From: Prevotella sp. HUN102
GTDB lineage: Bacteria; Bacteroidota; Bacteroidia; Bacteroidales; Bacteroidaceae
Direction of reading: 5' to 3'
Assembly (NCBI RefSeq): GCF_000688375.1
Contig: NZ_JIAF01000004.1
Span: forward strand, 1,984,001-2,048,000
DNA length: 64,000 nucleotides
Below, piece after piece: positions 33,519 to 40,453 of this stretch (position 1 is the first letter of the stretch; each line of letters opens with the position of its first letter). The notes beneath the pieces were generated by a model. That model made no database searches. It was not told the DNA's origin and saw only the letters and a program-made list of their open reading frames with translations. Made by a program: the position numbers and the translations under genes.

Positions 33519-34682
33519 ATGAACAAGCCCCAATACGTTTTCTCCCAATTGGTCGCTTTTATGGATTCAGACAAGTTTCGTCACATCGTTGATAAGTATG
33601 GCGGTAACCGCTATGTGAAGCACTTCACATGTTGGAACCAGATCCTTACACTCATGTTTGGCCAGTTGAGCAATCGTGAGAGCATGCGAGACTTGATTGT
33701 CGCCATAGAGGCACATTACCAGAAGTGCTATCATCTCGGACTTGGCAAGCACGTGACCAGAAGTAATCTGGCTAAAGCCAATACAAATCGTGCCTGTCGC
33801 ATCTTCGAGCAGTATGCCTACTACCTTGTGAGTAAGGCCAGGCGCAAACGGGCTGCGAATATCTTCAAACTTGACGGTAATGTCTATGCTTTCGATTCCA
33901 CGACCATCTCGCTATGCCTGAATGTGTTTTGGTGTGCCAAGTTCCGCAAGCATAAGGGCGGTATCAAGATACATACCCTATATGACCTGGAGACTCAGAT
34001 TCCCGCCTTCTTTCATATCACCACAGCATCAGTGCATGACTCCAAGGCGATGGGGGAAATCCCCATTGAGACTGGTGCTTACCACATCTTTGCCCCTGGC
34101 TACAACAACTTCAATGAGCTCTATCGCATACATCGTGCAGAGTCGTTCTTCGTTGTCAGGGCCAAGACCAATTTGCAGTACAAGTGCATCAAGTGGAGAC
34201 GCAGGCTGCCCGGGGGAATAATGACAGATGCTGAGATAGAGCTGACCATCTATGGCAGTCAGAAAGGCTATCCAGAACATCTTAGGCTTGTACGATTCTT
34301 CGATGAGGAGCAAGGCCGTGAGTTCATGTTCCTGACTAACGCAATGGAACTGACCGCACTGCAGGTTTCCGACCTCTACAAGAATCGTTGGCAGATAGAG
34401 CTTTTCTTCAAGTGGCTCAAGCAGCACCTCAAAATCAAGAAATTTTGGGGAACAACTGAGAATGCTGTCAGAATACAGATTTACTCCGCCATCTGTGCCT
34501 ACTGCCTCGTTGCCATTGTGCAATATGATATGCGATTGGATAGAAGCACTTATGAGGTGCTGCAAATCCTCAGCATGTCACTTACAGACACAACAAATCT
34601 CAGAGATCTCTTCGACAAAACTATATTCAAAAATGACAAAGACCGAAGTGGTTCAGGTGAACCTAATTTATTTAATTTTTAA
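33519..34682 (+). CDS. IS4-family transposase (DUF4372 N-terminus)
   Basis: The 387-residue transposase has the N-terminal DUF4372-like domain (QYVFSQLVAFMDSDKFRHIV) and an RNase H-type DDE core: YAFDSTTISLCL with the first Asp, then GAYHIFAPGYNNF, and the Y-(2)-R-(3)-E-(6)-K-like region YKNRWQIELFFKWLKQHLKIKKF with the last Glu. One point to note is APGYNNF where other members have DKGYVDF, so the usual second Asp is replaced. The stop codon lies inside the element, 29 bp from its end. It moves the surrounding IS. Confidence 0.9.
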   Translation: MNKPQYVFSQLVAFMDSDKFRHIVDKYGGNRYVKHFTCWNQILTLMFGQLSNRESMRDLIVAIEAHYQKCYHLGLGKHVTRSNLAKANTNRACRIFEQYAYYLVSKARRKRAANIFKLDGNVYAFDSTTISLCLNVFWCAKFRKHKGGIKIHTLYDLETQIPAFFHITTASVHDSKAMGEIPIETGAYHIFAPGYNNFNELYRIHRAESFFVVRAKTNLQYKCIKWRRRLPGGIMTDAEIELTIYGSQKGYPEHLRLVRFFDEEQGREFMFLTNAMELTALQVSDLYKNRWQIELFFKWLKQHLKIKKFWGTTENAVRIQIYSAICAYCLVAIVQYDMRLDRSTYEVLQILSMSLTDTTNLRDLFDKTIFKNDKDRSGSGEPNLFNF

Positions 34683-34733
34683 ACTCGTCCATTTTTAGTG
34701 GACACTAGTGGTTGTTTTTCATTTATAATACCA

Positions 34734-35912
34734 CTACTGTCCAAAGAAATTTTTCCATAAGATCTGCTGACCATCATTGGAGTCATTCTGAGGACGTTTT
34801 GGTTTAACGAATAGTTCGCCTAAGGGTTTCCTCTCAAAGAGAACCTTCCCGATGGCAGCCGATAAAATATAGAGATCCTGTTCAATATGGTACACTTTCT
34901 TTGCAATGGCAAGCAGCAGATAATCGCAGATAGCAATCCAAATCTGCGAGAATACAGCATTCTGGCTCGTTCCGTAGAACGAGTTGATGTGCATTCGCTG
35001 CTTTATCCATTTGAAGAAGCACTCCACTTGCCAGCGTTCCCTGTAGAGTTCTGCGATTGTCAGGTAGGAATGAGTAAAGTCATTGGTCAAGAATCTGTAG
35101 ACGTTACCTGTGGCATAATCTTCGTAAACAACCATACGCAGTGTGTCTGGATACCACTTGGAGGTTCTTGGTCCTGTAAGTCTGACAATGGTGTCGTTTG
35201 TAACTCCTGTCTGTTTGTCTACAGGACGTTCCTCAACTACCTCATACCTCATGTTATCTTTTGCCCTTGTCACAAAGAAAGCCTGCTGACGATGGAAGTG
35301 GTTGAACAACTGTCTGAAGTCAACATAACCCTTGTCCATGAGATAGTAGCTTCCTGGTTCTACGGGAATCAGACTCATGGTCTTGGAATCATGAACAGCA
35401 GCCTCCGTCAGATGGATGAAGGTTGGTATGGAGCCACGCAAATCCAGAAGTGTATGCATCTTTACACCCCCTTTGTCATGATGCAGACGAGCCCACGGGC
35501 AAAGCTGGAGGCACAGTTTGATGGTGCTGCTGTCAAAGGCATACACGATGCCATCCACGTCAAGCCGGGACGGTTCGTCCTGGTACAGCTCTCTTGCCCA
35601 GGCTATCAGGCTCTGCCCAAAATCATGGTATATACGCCAATCCTTGGTCTCATTGATATGGGCCAAAGTCGAACGTTGGATATACTTTATTCCACTCGAA
35701 TAGAGCTTGGAAGAGAGAGCCACCAGCGTCGCATCAATGCTGCGGAGACTAATCTGGTCGGTGAACTGGGCAAAGCTCATCACCATAAACTGGTCTCTGC
35801 ATTTGAAGCCGATGGCATGTCTATTGCCGTTGTATCTCTTTACGCACTTGTCGAACTCATATCTTGGTATGAGCGACATGATTTGAGCGAATACGGTCTT
35901 TCCTTGATTCAT
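34734..35912 (-). CDS. IS4-family transposase, different from the neighbouring one
   Basis: This 392-residue transposase shares the family layout with the neighbouring IS4 element (DUF4372-like start, YAFDSSTIKLCL, YLMDKGYVDFRQL, YRERWQVECFFKWIKQRMHI) but is clearly a distinct sequence. All three acidic residues are present. I chose ATG at 35912 because a promoter box lies just upstream; an in-frame start at 35987 is less likely. The TAG stop codon is formed by the inverted repeat itself, two bases inside the end of the element. Confidence 0.9.
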   Translation of the reverse strand: MNQGKTVFAQIMSLIPRYEFDKCVKRYNGNRHAIGFKCRDQFMVMSFAQFTDQISLRSIDATLVALSSKLYSSGIKYIQRSTLAHINETKDWRIYHDFGQSLIAWARELYQDEPSRLDVDGIVYAFDSSTIKLCLQLCPWARLHHDKGGVKMHTLLDLRGSIPTFIHLTEAAVHDSKTMSLIPVEPGSYYLMDKGYVDFRQLFNHFHRQQAFFVTRAKDNMRYEVVEERPVDKQTGVTNDTIVRLTGPRTSKWYPDTLRMVVYEDYATGNVYRFLTNDFTHSYLTIAELYRERWQVECFFKWIKQRMHINSFYGTSQNAVFSQIWIAICDYLLLAIAKKVYHIEQDLYILSAAIGKVLFERKPLGELFVKPKRPQNDSNDGQQILWKNFFGQ

Positions 35913-35939
35913 GAGTTCTGCCTCTTGCAATACGATTTG

Positions 35940-35947
35940 CAAAAGTA
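35940..35947 (-). promoter_or_regulatory. -7 box for the IS4-type b transposase
   Basis: TACTTTTG followed by C on the minus strand, 27 nt before the ATG at 35912. Confidence 0.55.
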
Positions 35948-36134
35948 CAAAACCAAATCTCGAAAAAATAATATTCGCGTAACTCATTGAAAATAATCAA
36001 TTTGAATTAGGTTCAAGAATTTTTCTTTGGACAGTAGTGAATTCTATTCTAAATTTAAACGACTTTCAGAACTTCCTAAATTTGCAGACTTTAGGATTTG
36101 TAATCGTCTGAAAATCGACAATCTTTCCCTTTGT

Positions 36135-36225
36135 TTCCAAACGTGCGAAGAATGCGTCCTATTCTTCGCAAGAATGCATTGCAAGTAACCGAAGAATGGC
36201 TTGCAATCTTCGCACGTTTGGAAAG
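36135..36225. repeat. Dispersed two-hairpin repeat, copy C (rearranged)
   Basis: Its outer ends are perfect 18-bp inverted repeats (36135-36152 and 36208-36225; TTTCCAAACGTGCGAAGA and complement). Inside it are the same blocks as in copies B and D (GCGAAGAATG, TTGCAAGTAACCGAAGAATG, CAATCTTCGC) but in swapped order. It lies between trmD and IS4-type b and may end the trmD transcript. Confidence 0.8.
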
Positions 36226-36252
36226 AGTATAAATTATGCCCTCATATCTTTA

Positions 36253-36930
36253 TCATTCTTTCAAGAGATCGGGACGCAAACGCCTTGTGCGCTCCATTGC
36301 CTGATCAAATTCCCATTGCTTGATTTTTGCTTCATTTCCACTTAGCAGGATTTCAGGCACATCCCATCCCTTGTAGCTGCGTGGACGCGTGTAGATAGGA
36401 GCCGAAAGCATATCGTCTTGAAAGCAATCTGACAATGCACTTTGCTCGTCGCCTATCACGCCGGGAACAATGCGTATTACGGCGTCTGCAACGATGGCAG
36501 CCGGAAGTTCTCCACCGGTCAGCACGAAATCGCCTACCGAAATCTCACGCGTAATGAGATGGTCGCGAACACGTTGGTCGATGCCCTTATAGTGCCCTGC
36601 GAGTATTATGAGATTTCCTCCCAGCGAAAGTTCGTTGGCTATCTTCTGATTGAACTGTTCGCCATCCGGCGAAGTAAAGATAACTTCGTCATAATCTCTT
36701 TCCTCCTTCAGGGCACTGATGCAACGGTCGATAGGCTCTATCTGCATAACCATTCCCGCCTGACCACCAAAGGGATAATCGTCTACGCGACGCCACTTGT
36801 TTTGTGAATAATCGCGTAAATTATGCAGGCGAACTTCTGCCAATCCTCGTTTTTCAGCCCTCGCCAAAATACTCTCGTGAACAAAACCTTCGAGCATTTC
36901 CGGCAAAACTGTGATAATGTCTATTCTCAT
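36253..36930 (-). CDS. trmD: tRNA (guanine-37-N1)-methyltransferase
   Basis: This 225-residue SPOUT-class enzyme methylates G37 of tRNAs with S-adenosylmethionine, preventing frameshifts. The start [13 protein letters not shown], the cofactor knot [13 protein letters not shown] and [17 protein letters not shown] are conserved, as are the C-terminal helices ([17 protein letters not shown]). It is a single gene here, not in the rpsP-rimM-rplS operon found in many bacteria. Its promoter box ends only 7 nt before ATG, which predicts a leaderless or nearly leaderless mRNA. Confidence 0.97.
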   Translation of the reverse strand: MRIDIITVLPEMLEGFVHESILARAEKRGLAEVRLHNLRDYSQNKWRRVDDYPFGGQAGMVMQIEPIDRCISALKEERDYDEVIFTSPDGEQFNQKIANELSLGGNLIILAGHYKGIDQRVRDHLITREISVGDFVLTGGELPAAIVADAVIRIVPGVIGDEQSALSDCFQDDMLSAPIYTRPRSYKGWDVPEILLSGNEAKIKQWEFDQAMERTRRLRPDLLKE

Positions 36931-36937
36931 ATAGGCA

Positions 36938-36945
36938 CAAAGTTA
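36938..36945 (-). promoter_or_regulatory. -7 box for trmD, 7 nt from ATG
   Basis: TAACTTTG on the minus strand; 7 nt separate it from the ATG at 36930. Confidence 0.65.
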
Positions 36946-36987
36946 ACAAATATTTCAGAGTAAACGTTGTCGGTTAAGATTTTTTTG

Positions 36988-36995
36988 TAACTTTG
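36988..36995 (+). promoter_or_regulatory. -7 box for the DUF5020 gene
   Basis: TAACTTTG followed by C, 32 nt before the ATG at 37028. A GTTGT at 36966-36970, about 18 bp upstream, is a fair -33 element. Confidence 0.7.
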
Positions 36996-37027
36996 CACCT
37001 GATTATTAGTATAAACTTAATAAACTT

Positions 37028-37777
37028 ATGAAAAAAATCTTTTCCCTCGCTATCTTTTCGATAGCAGCTTTTTTGAGTGCTCAGGCACAGAACGTTCAAC
37101 TTCATTACGACCTTGGACGCAGTCTCTACAACGATTTGGACAGCCGTCCGTCAGTTACTACTACCGTGGAAATGTATAAACCAGACAACTGGGGTTCTAC
37201 TTTTCTCTTTACCGATATCGACTACAAGAATGATGGCGACGTAGGTGCATATTGGGAGATTGCACGCGAATTCAATGTTTCAAAAGACAAGCGTTGGGCA
37301 GCACACGTTGAGTATAATGGAGGTCTTACCACCGGCGAGATTCCGGGTGGCTATTATGGCAATCGTTTTCAGCATTCCGTTCTTCTTGGTGGTGCGTGGA
37401 ACTGGGCTTCCAAAGACTTCTCAAAAACATTCAGCGTTCAGTTGATGTATAAGTATAATTTCAAGAATGGGCACACAGGTGCCCGTCCGTTCAATGGTTT
37501 CCAACTTACGGAGGTTTGGGGAACAACCTTTGCAAAGGGACTCTGCACATTCACAGGTTTCTGCGACTTGTGGTATGACCCGACAGTAAACGGTAAACTC
37601 GTCTTAGTTTCCGAACCACAGTTCTGGTTCAACCTCAATACGCTGAAGGGAATGAAGAATGTAAACCTTTCATTGGGTACGGAAGTTGAAATCAGCAACA
37701 ACTTTGTTTGGAACAATAAAGGACAAAACAATAAGTTCTATGCCATTCCGACGATTGCAGCTAAATGGACGTTCTAA
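37028..37777 (+). CDS. Outer membrane channel, DUF5020 / Tsx-like
   Basis: The 249-residue precursor has signal peptide MKKIFSLAIFSIAAFLSAQA and a mature part of about 12 amphipathic strands ending in KWTF, a typical outer membrane C-terminus. Segments LHYDLGRSLYNDL, GSTFLFTDIDYKNDG and GAYWEIAREFN match the DUF5020 family, which is related to the nucleoside channel Tsx. Uptake of nucleosides is therefore a reasonable guess, strengthened by the uridine kinase gene that converges on it and by the nucleases nearby. It has its own promoter. Confidence 0.85.
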   Translation: MKKIFSLAIFSIAAFLSAQAQNVQLHYDLGRSLYNDLDSRPSVTTTVEMYKPDNWGSTFLFTDIDYKNDGDVGAYWEIAREFNVSKDKRWAAHVEYNGGLTTGEIPGGYYGNRFQHSVLLGGAWNWASKDFSKTFSVQLMYKYNFKNGHTGARPFNGFQLTEVWGTTFAKGLCTFTGFCDLWYDPTVNGKLVLVSEPQFWFNLNTLKGMKNVNLSLGTEVEISNNFVWNNKGQNNKFYAIPTIAAKWTF

Positions 37778-37890
37778 GGTCATTGGCAGAAGATTAGAAG
37801 TGGATTAATGGGCAAATGAGCAAAGTAATTAAGTAATTTAACACCCGCCTGTTTAATCCACAAATAATTAATACGCTTTAAAAAACAAAA

Positions 37891-37925
37891 AAGCGAGGTC
37901 TTTCCCACAAGATCTCGCTTTATAT
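37891..37925. terminator. Hairpin between DUF5020 gene and udk
   Basis: Arms 37891-37900 and 37911-37920 pair over 10 bp with one G-U. On the minus strand it is followed by TTTTTGTTTTTT, so it mainly ends the udk transcript. Confidence 0.75.
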
Positions 37926-37942
37926 TTTCTATCCTAAAAATC

Positions 37943-38569
37943 CTATAAGTGAGGAACCAAACCCTCGATATATTTACATAGAATACCGATTCCCTTTGCA
38001 TTCTCGCCTCCTTGTGGAATGATAAGGTCAGCAAAACGCTTTGTCGGTTCAATGAACTGTTCGTGCATTGGCTTCAAAACTTTGAGATAACGGTCTACTA
38101 CCATAGATACCGTGCGGCCACGGTCGATAATATCGCGCTGAATATTGCGAATCAAACGTTCATCAGGATCGCAATCCACGTAAATCTTCAAATCCATAAT
38201 ATCGCGCAACTTCTTATTTATCAGCGTCATAATACCTTCGATTATAATTACCGGCTTGGGCTCGACGTGAATTGTTTCCGGCAAACGATTGCTGAGAATA
38301 TAGCTGTATGTAGGCTGTTCTATGGCGATATCATTGCGAAGATCGTTGATATGCTTTGTGAGCAATTTCCAGTCAAACGCATCAGGATGGTCGAAATTGA
38401 TGGCCTTGCGCTCTTCGTGCGTCAAATCCGTCGTATCGTTATAATATGAATCCAAAGGCACTACGGCAACATAGTGAGGAGGCAGAGCCTCAACAATCTT
38501 TCTCACCACGGTAGACTTTCCCGAACCAGTGCCTCCGGCAATGCCTATGATAGTAATTTTATCGTCCAT
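37943..38569 (-). CDS. udk: Uridine kinase
   Basis: This 208-residue cytosolic kinase phosphorylates uridine and cytidine to UMP and CMP in pyrimidine salvage. The P-loop GGTGSGKST is at residues 12-20; substrate-contact motifs VPLDSYYNDTTDL, NFDHPDAFDW and the DxR-like region (DPDERLIRNIQRDI) are present. It is 50 bp after the UDG-like gene, on the same strand, and converges on the Tsx-like channel gene, so a salvage link is plausible. Confidence 0.95.
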   Translation of the reverse strand: MDDKITIIGIAGGTGSGKSTVVRKIVEALPPHYVAVVPLDSYYNDTTDLTHEERKAINFDHPDAFDWKLLTKHINDLRNDIAIEQPTYSYILSNRLPETIHVEPKPVIIIEGIMTLINKKLRDIMDLKIYVDCDPDERLIRNIQRDIIDRGRTVSMVVDRYLKVLKPMHEQFIEPTKRFADLIIPQGGENAKGIGILCKYIEGLVPHL

Positions 38570-38619
38570 TGTTTTAAAGCTATTTTATTTTGAAGAAGTA
38601 TGGCTCAAATAAACCATAC

Positions 38620-39204
38620 CTACAATATATTTATTTCCTTGAACATCTGTTCGTAGTATTCTGCCTTTTTCTCCACCTTCATAGGATAGGCACGGCTGCT
38701 GCTCGGTTGGCGATAGAGTCTTATTGTCCTGCCTTCAAATTCAAATTCCACGTATTCACCCATCTTTAAATTCTTGGCATCGATACAGTAATGCTCTGTA
38801 AATATTTTAGTTGCCAACTGACCTGCCGCCAACACGGCCCTGCATTCAGGCAAGGCTCGCAACATTCCATCCAAATCAGCCGGCTCCACAATTTCAAGAT
38901 CCTTGTCTGAAGCCGTCCCTGTGGTACGCCGGATACGCTGTGCAGTATCAAACAGGGCTATTCCCTGCTTCTCCAGAAAAGGTTTCAGGAGATTTAACTT
39001 GTAGGTTTTATTCTCCTGATCGACAAAATGGAACTTGTTGCCGAAGAAAATTATCCCAAAGATGCGCCACATATCGTTAGTGAAGTTTGGATAATACCAC
39101 GGCATACACCAGCGTTTGGACGCCGGTGGAAACGTACCTAACATTAACAGCTTGGCTGTTTTTGGCAGCCAAGGCTCAAAGGGATGCGTTTCTATTTCTT
39201 GCAT
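38620..39204 (-). CDS. Uracil-DNA glycosylase superfamily protein
   Basis: The 194-residue protein shows the superfamily pattern with motif 1 LLMLGTFPPASKRWCMPWYYPN and a C-terminal QPSSSRAYPM in place of the usual H-P-S-P-R loop. In between are ALFDTAQRIRR and CRAVLAAGQLATKIF. This pattern belongs to the less studied Mug-like branch that is common in Bacteroidetes. The substrate is unknown; removal of uracil or another damaged base from DNA is the family activity. Its ATG overlaps the stop codon of the secreted EEP nuclease gene by one base, so the two are translationally coupled. Confidence 0.82.
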   Translation of the reverse strand: MQEIETHPFEPWLPKTAKLLMLGTFPPASKRWCMPWYYPNFTNDMWRIFGIIFFGNKFHFVDQENKTYKLNLLKPFLEKQGIALFDTAQRIRRTTGTASDKDLEIVEPADLDGMLRALPECRAVLAAGQLATKIFTEHYCIDAKNLKMGEYVEFEFEGRTIRLYRQPSSSRAYPMKVEKKAEYYEQMFKEINIL

Positions 39205-40247
39205 TACTGCTGCTCCTTGGCAAAGTAAGCTACCACAGGAAGGTGGTCAGAGTATCCGTTGAGCCAAACCCCACCTGCCGTGGTGCGTTTTGTGTTGCCC
39301 TTGTACTTGCCTGTTTCTTGGAACAGATAGTCGCGACGGAAGATTTGATTTTTCCAGAACTTGAGTTCAGAGAAATTCTTCTCGCCATTCTTGTTCAACA
39401 GGTTTGGAGTCATAACAATCTGGTCGAAAAGATTCCACTTGCCATTGTATTGGAGCGTTCCTTTACCTTCTTTTACCAAAATGTTATACCAAGGGTTGTA
39501 CATATCATCGGCACCAACCTGTTCGATATCTCCTTTTGCTGAAAGGCATTCAAACATACTCTTATTGTTAGGGTCGTCGTTCATATCACCCATCACGAGC
39601 ACCTTCATCTTTGGATTTTCAGCCAGAAGAGAGTCTTTGACTACCTTTACCTGCTTTCCTCCCAATTCACGATAGTAGGAACCGGCTCCACGGCTTGGCC
39701 AGTGGCAGACAATGACTGCTACATCTTCGCCGGCCAAAGTACCTGTAACGGTAAGGAAACCACGGGTTGCACGGGCACTGTCGGCCGGAAGGTCATAAAC
39801 GTAAGGCACTAATTTTGTTGTATTCACTGTGAAGAATTGCGGATTGTAAAGCATTGCGCAGTCGATACCACGCTTGTCCGGGCCTTCGATATGCACATAT
39901 TTATAGCCTCTTGCCGCTAAAGAGGGCTGCGCCACGAGGTCGTCCAACACGTGTGAGTTTTCAACTTCGCTAAGACCTATAACGGCACAACCTACGGGTA
40001 ATACGTCTGTGCCCATCTCAGCCAAAACGCGGGACATATTCTTCAGTTTGTTCACATACTTCATTTCATTCCAACGATAGGAACCATCAGGAAGGAAATC
40101 GTAATCGTTTTTCCCTTCGTCGTGAGTGATGTCAAACAGATTCTCTTGGTTGTAGAAGCCAATTCCATAAACAGCAATCTTCTTTTGAGCTACGGATGAA
40201 CTGCTGAAAAGCATTGCAGCTAAAAGGAAAAATAAGTATTTTCTCAT
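39204..40247 (-). CDS. Secreted endonuclease/exonuclease/phosphatase family protein
   Basis: The 347-residue precursor has signal peptide MRKYLFFLLAAMLFSSSSVA. The EEP (DNase I-like) motifs are complete: YNQENLFD, GLSEVEN with the metal-binding Glu, VCHWPSRG with a catalytic His, GDMNDDPNN with Asp/Asn, and the final SDHLPV. Bacteroidetes members of this kind are predicted nucleases acting outside the inner membrane. It is divergent from a TonB receptor gene 206 bp away, and coupled by a one-base overlap to the UDG-like gene. Phosphatase activity cannot be ruled out from sequence alone. Confidence 0.9.
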   Translation of the reverse strand: MRKYLFFLLAAMLFSSSSVAQKKIAVYGIGFYNQENLFDITHDEGKNDYDFLPDGSYRWNEMKYVNKLKNMSRVLAEMGTDVLPVGCAVIGLSEVENSHVLDDLVAQPSLAARGYKYVHIEGPDKRGIDCAMLYNPQFFTVNTTKLVPYVYDLPADSARATRGFLTVTGTLAGEDVAVIVCHWPSRGAGSYYRELGGKQVKVVKDSLLAENPKMKVLVMGDMNDDPNNKSMFECLSAKGDIEQVGADDMYNPWYNILVKEGKGTLQYNGKWNLFDQIVMTPNLLNKNGEKNFSELKFWKNQIFRRDYLFQETGKYKGNTKRTTAGGVWLNGYSDHLPVVAYFAKEQQ

Positions 40248-40409
40248 TGTTTTATAATTTGGTTACTCGTTAATTTATATGTTTTTTGAATAGGTTGTTT
40301 CCTCATCAAGTTACATTAGAGTTTGCAAATATCGTCAATTAATCTGAAAATAAAGCACGTTTAATGAAATTTTAATCAAAAATTTCTATCTCCTTTAAAA
40401 TATTTTTTG

Positions 40410-40417
40410 TTACTTTG
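40410..40417 (+). promoter_or_regulatory. -7 box for the TonB receptor / OB-fold lipoprotein operon
   Basis: TTACTTTG followed by C, one base from consensus, 36 nt before the ATG at 40454. Confidence 0.5.
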
Positions 40418-40453
40418 CAGCAAAGTATAATTTCTATTAATAAAAAATCAACT

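Larger units (their letters stand above)
33400..34711 (+). mobile_element. IS4-type insertion sequence a
   Basis: The element of about 1312 bp is flanked by a perfect 12-bp direct repeat TTGTTTTTCATT (33388-33399 and 34712-34723), which fits the IS4 family target duplication length. Inverted ends share GTCCACTAAAAATSG, but that block lies 3 bp from the left boundary and 8 bp from the right one, so the left terminus may be shortened. It carries one intact transposase. Confidence 0.85.
34732..36039 (-). mobile_element. IS4-type insertion sequence b
   Basis: The element is 1308 bp with 18-bp inverted ends CACTACTGTCCAAAGAAA. Flanking sequences (TATAATAC left, AATTCTATTC right) show no target duplication, so it may have recombined or lost one. 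It lies 20 bp from the end of element a, whose right terminus reads CCACTAGTGTCC, similar to the CCACTACTGTCC here. It carries one transposase on the minus strand. Confidence 0.85.

Noticed and set aside
34724..36050. Target duplication flanking the IS4-type element b
   Set aside because: The 8-12 bp on either side of its inverted ends do not match in direct orientation.
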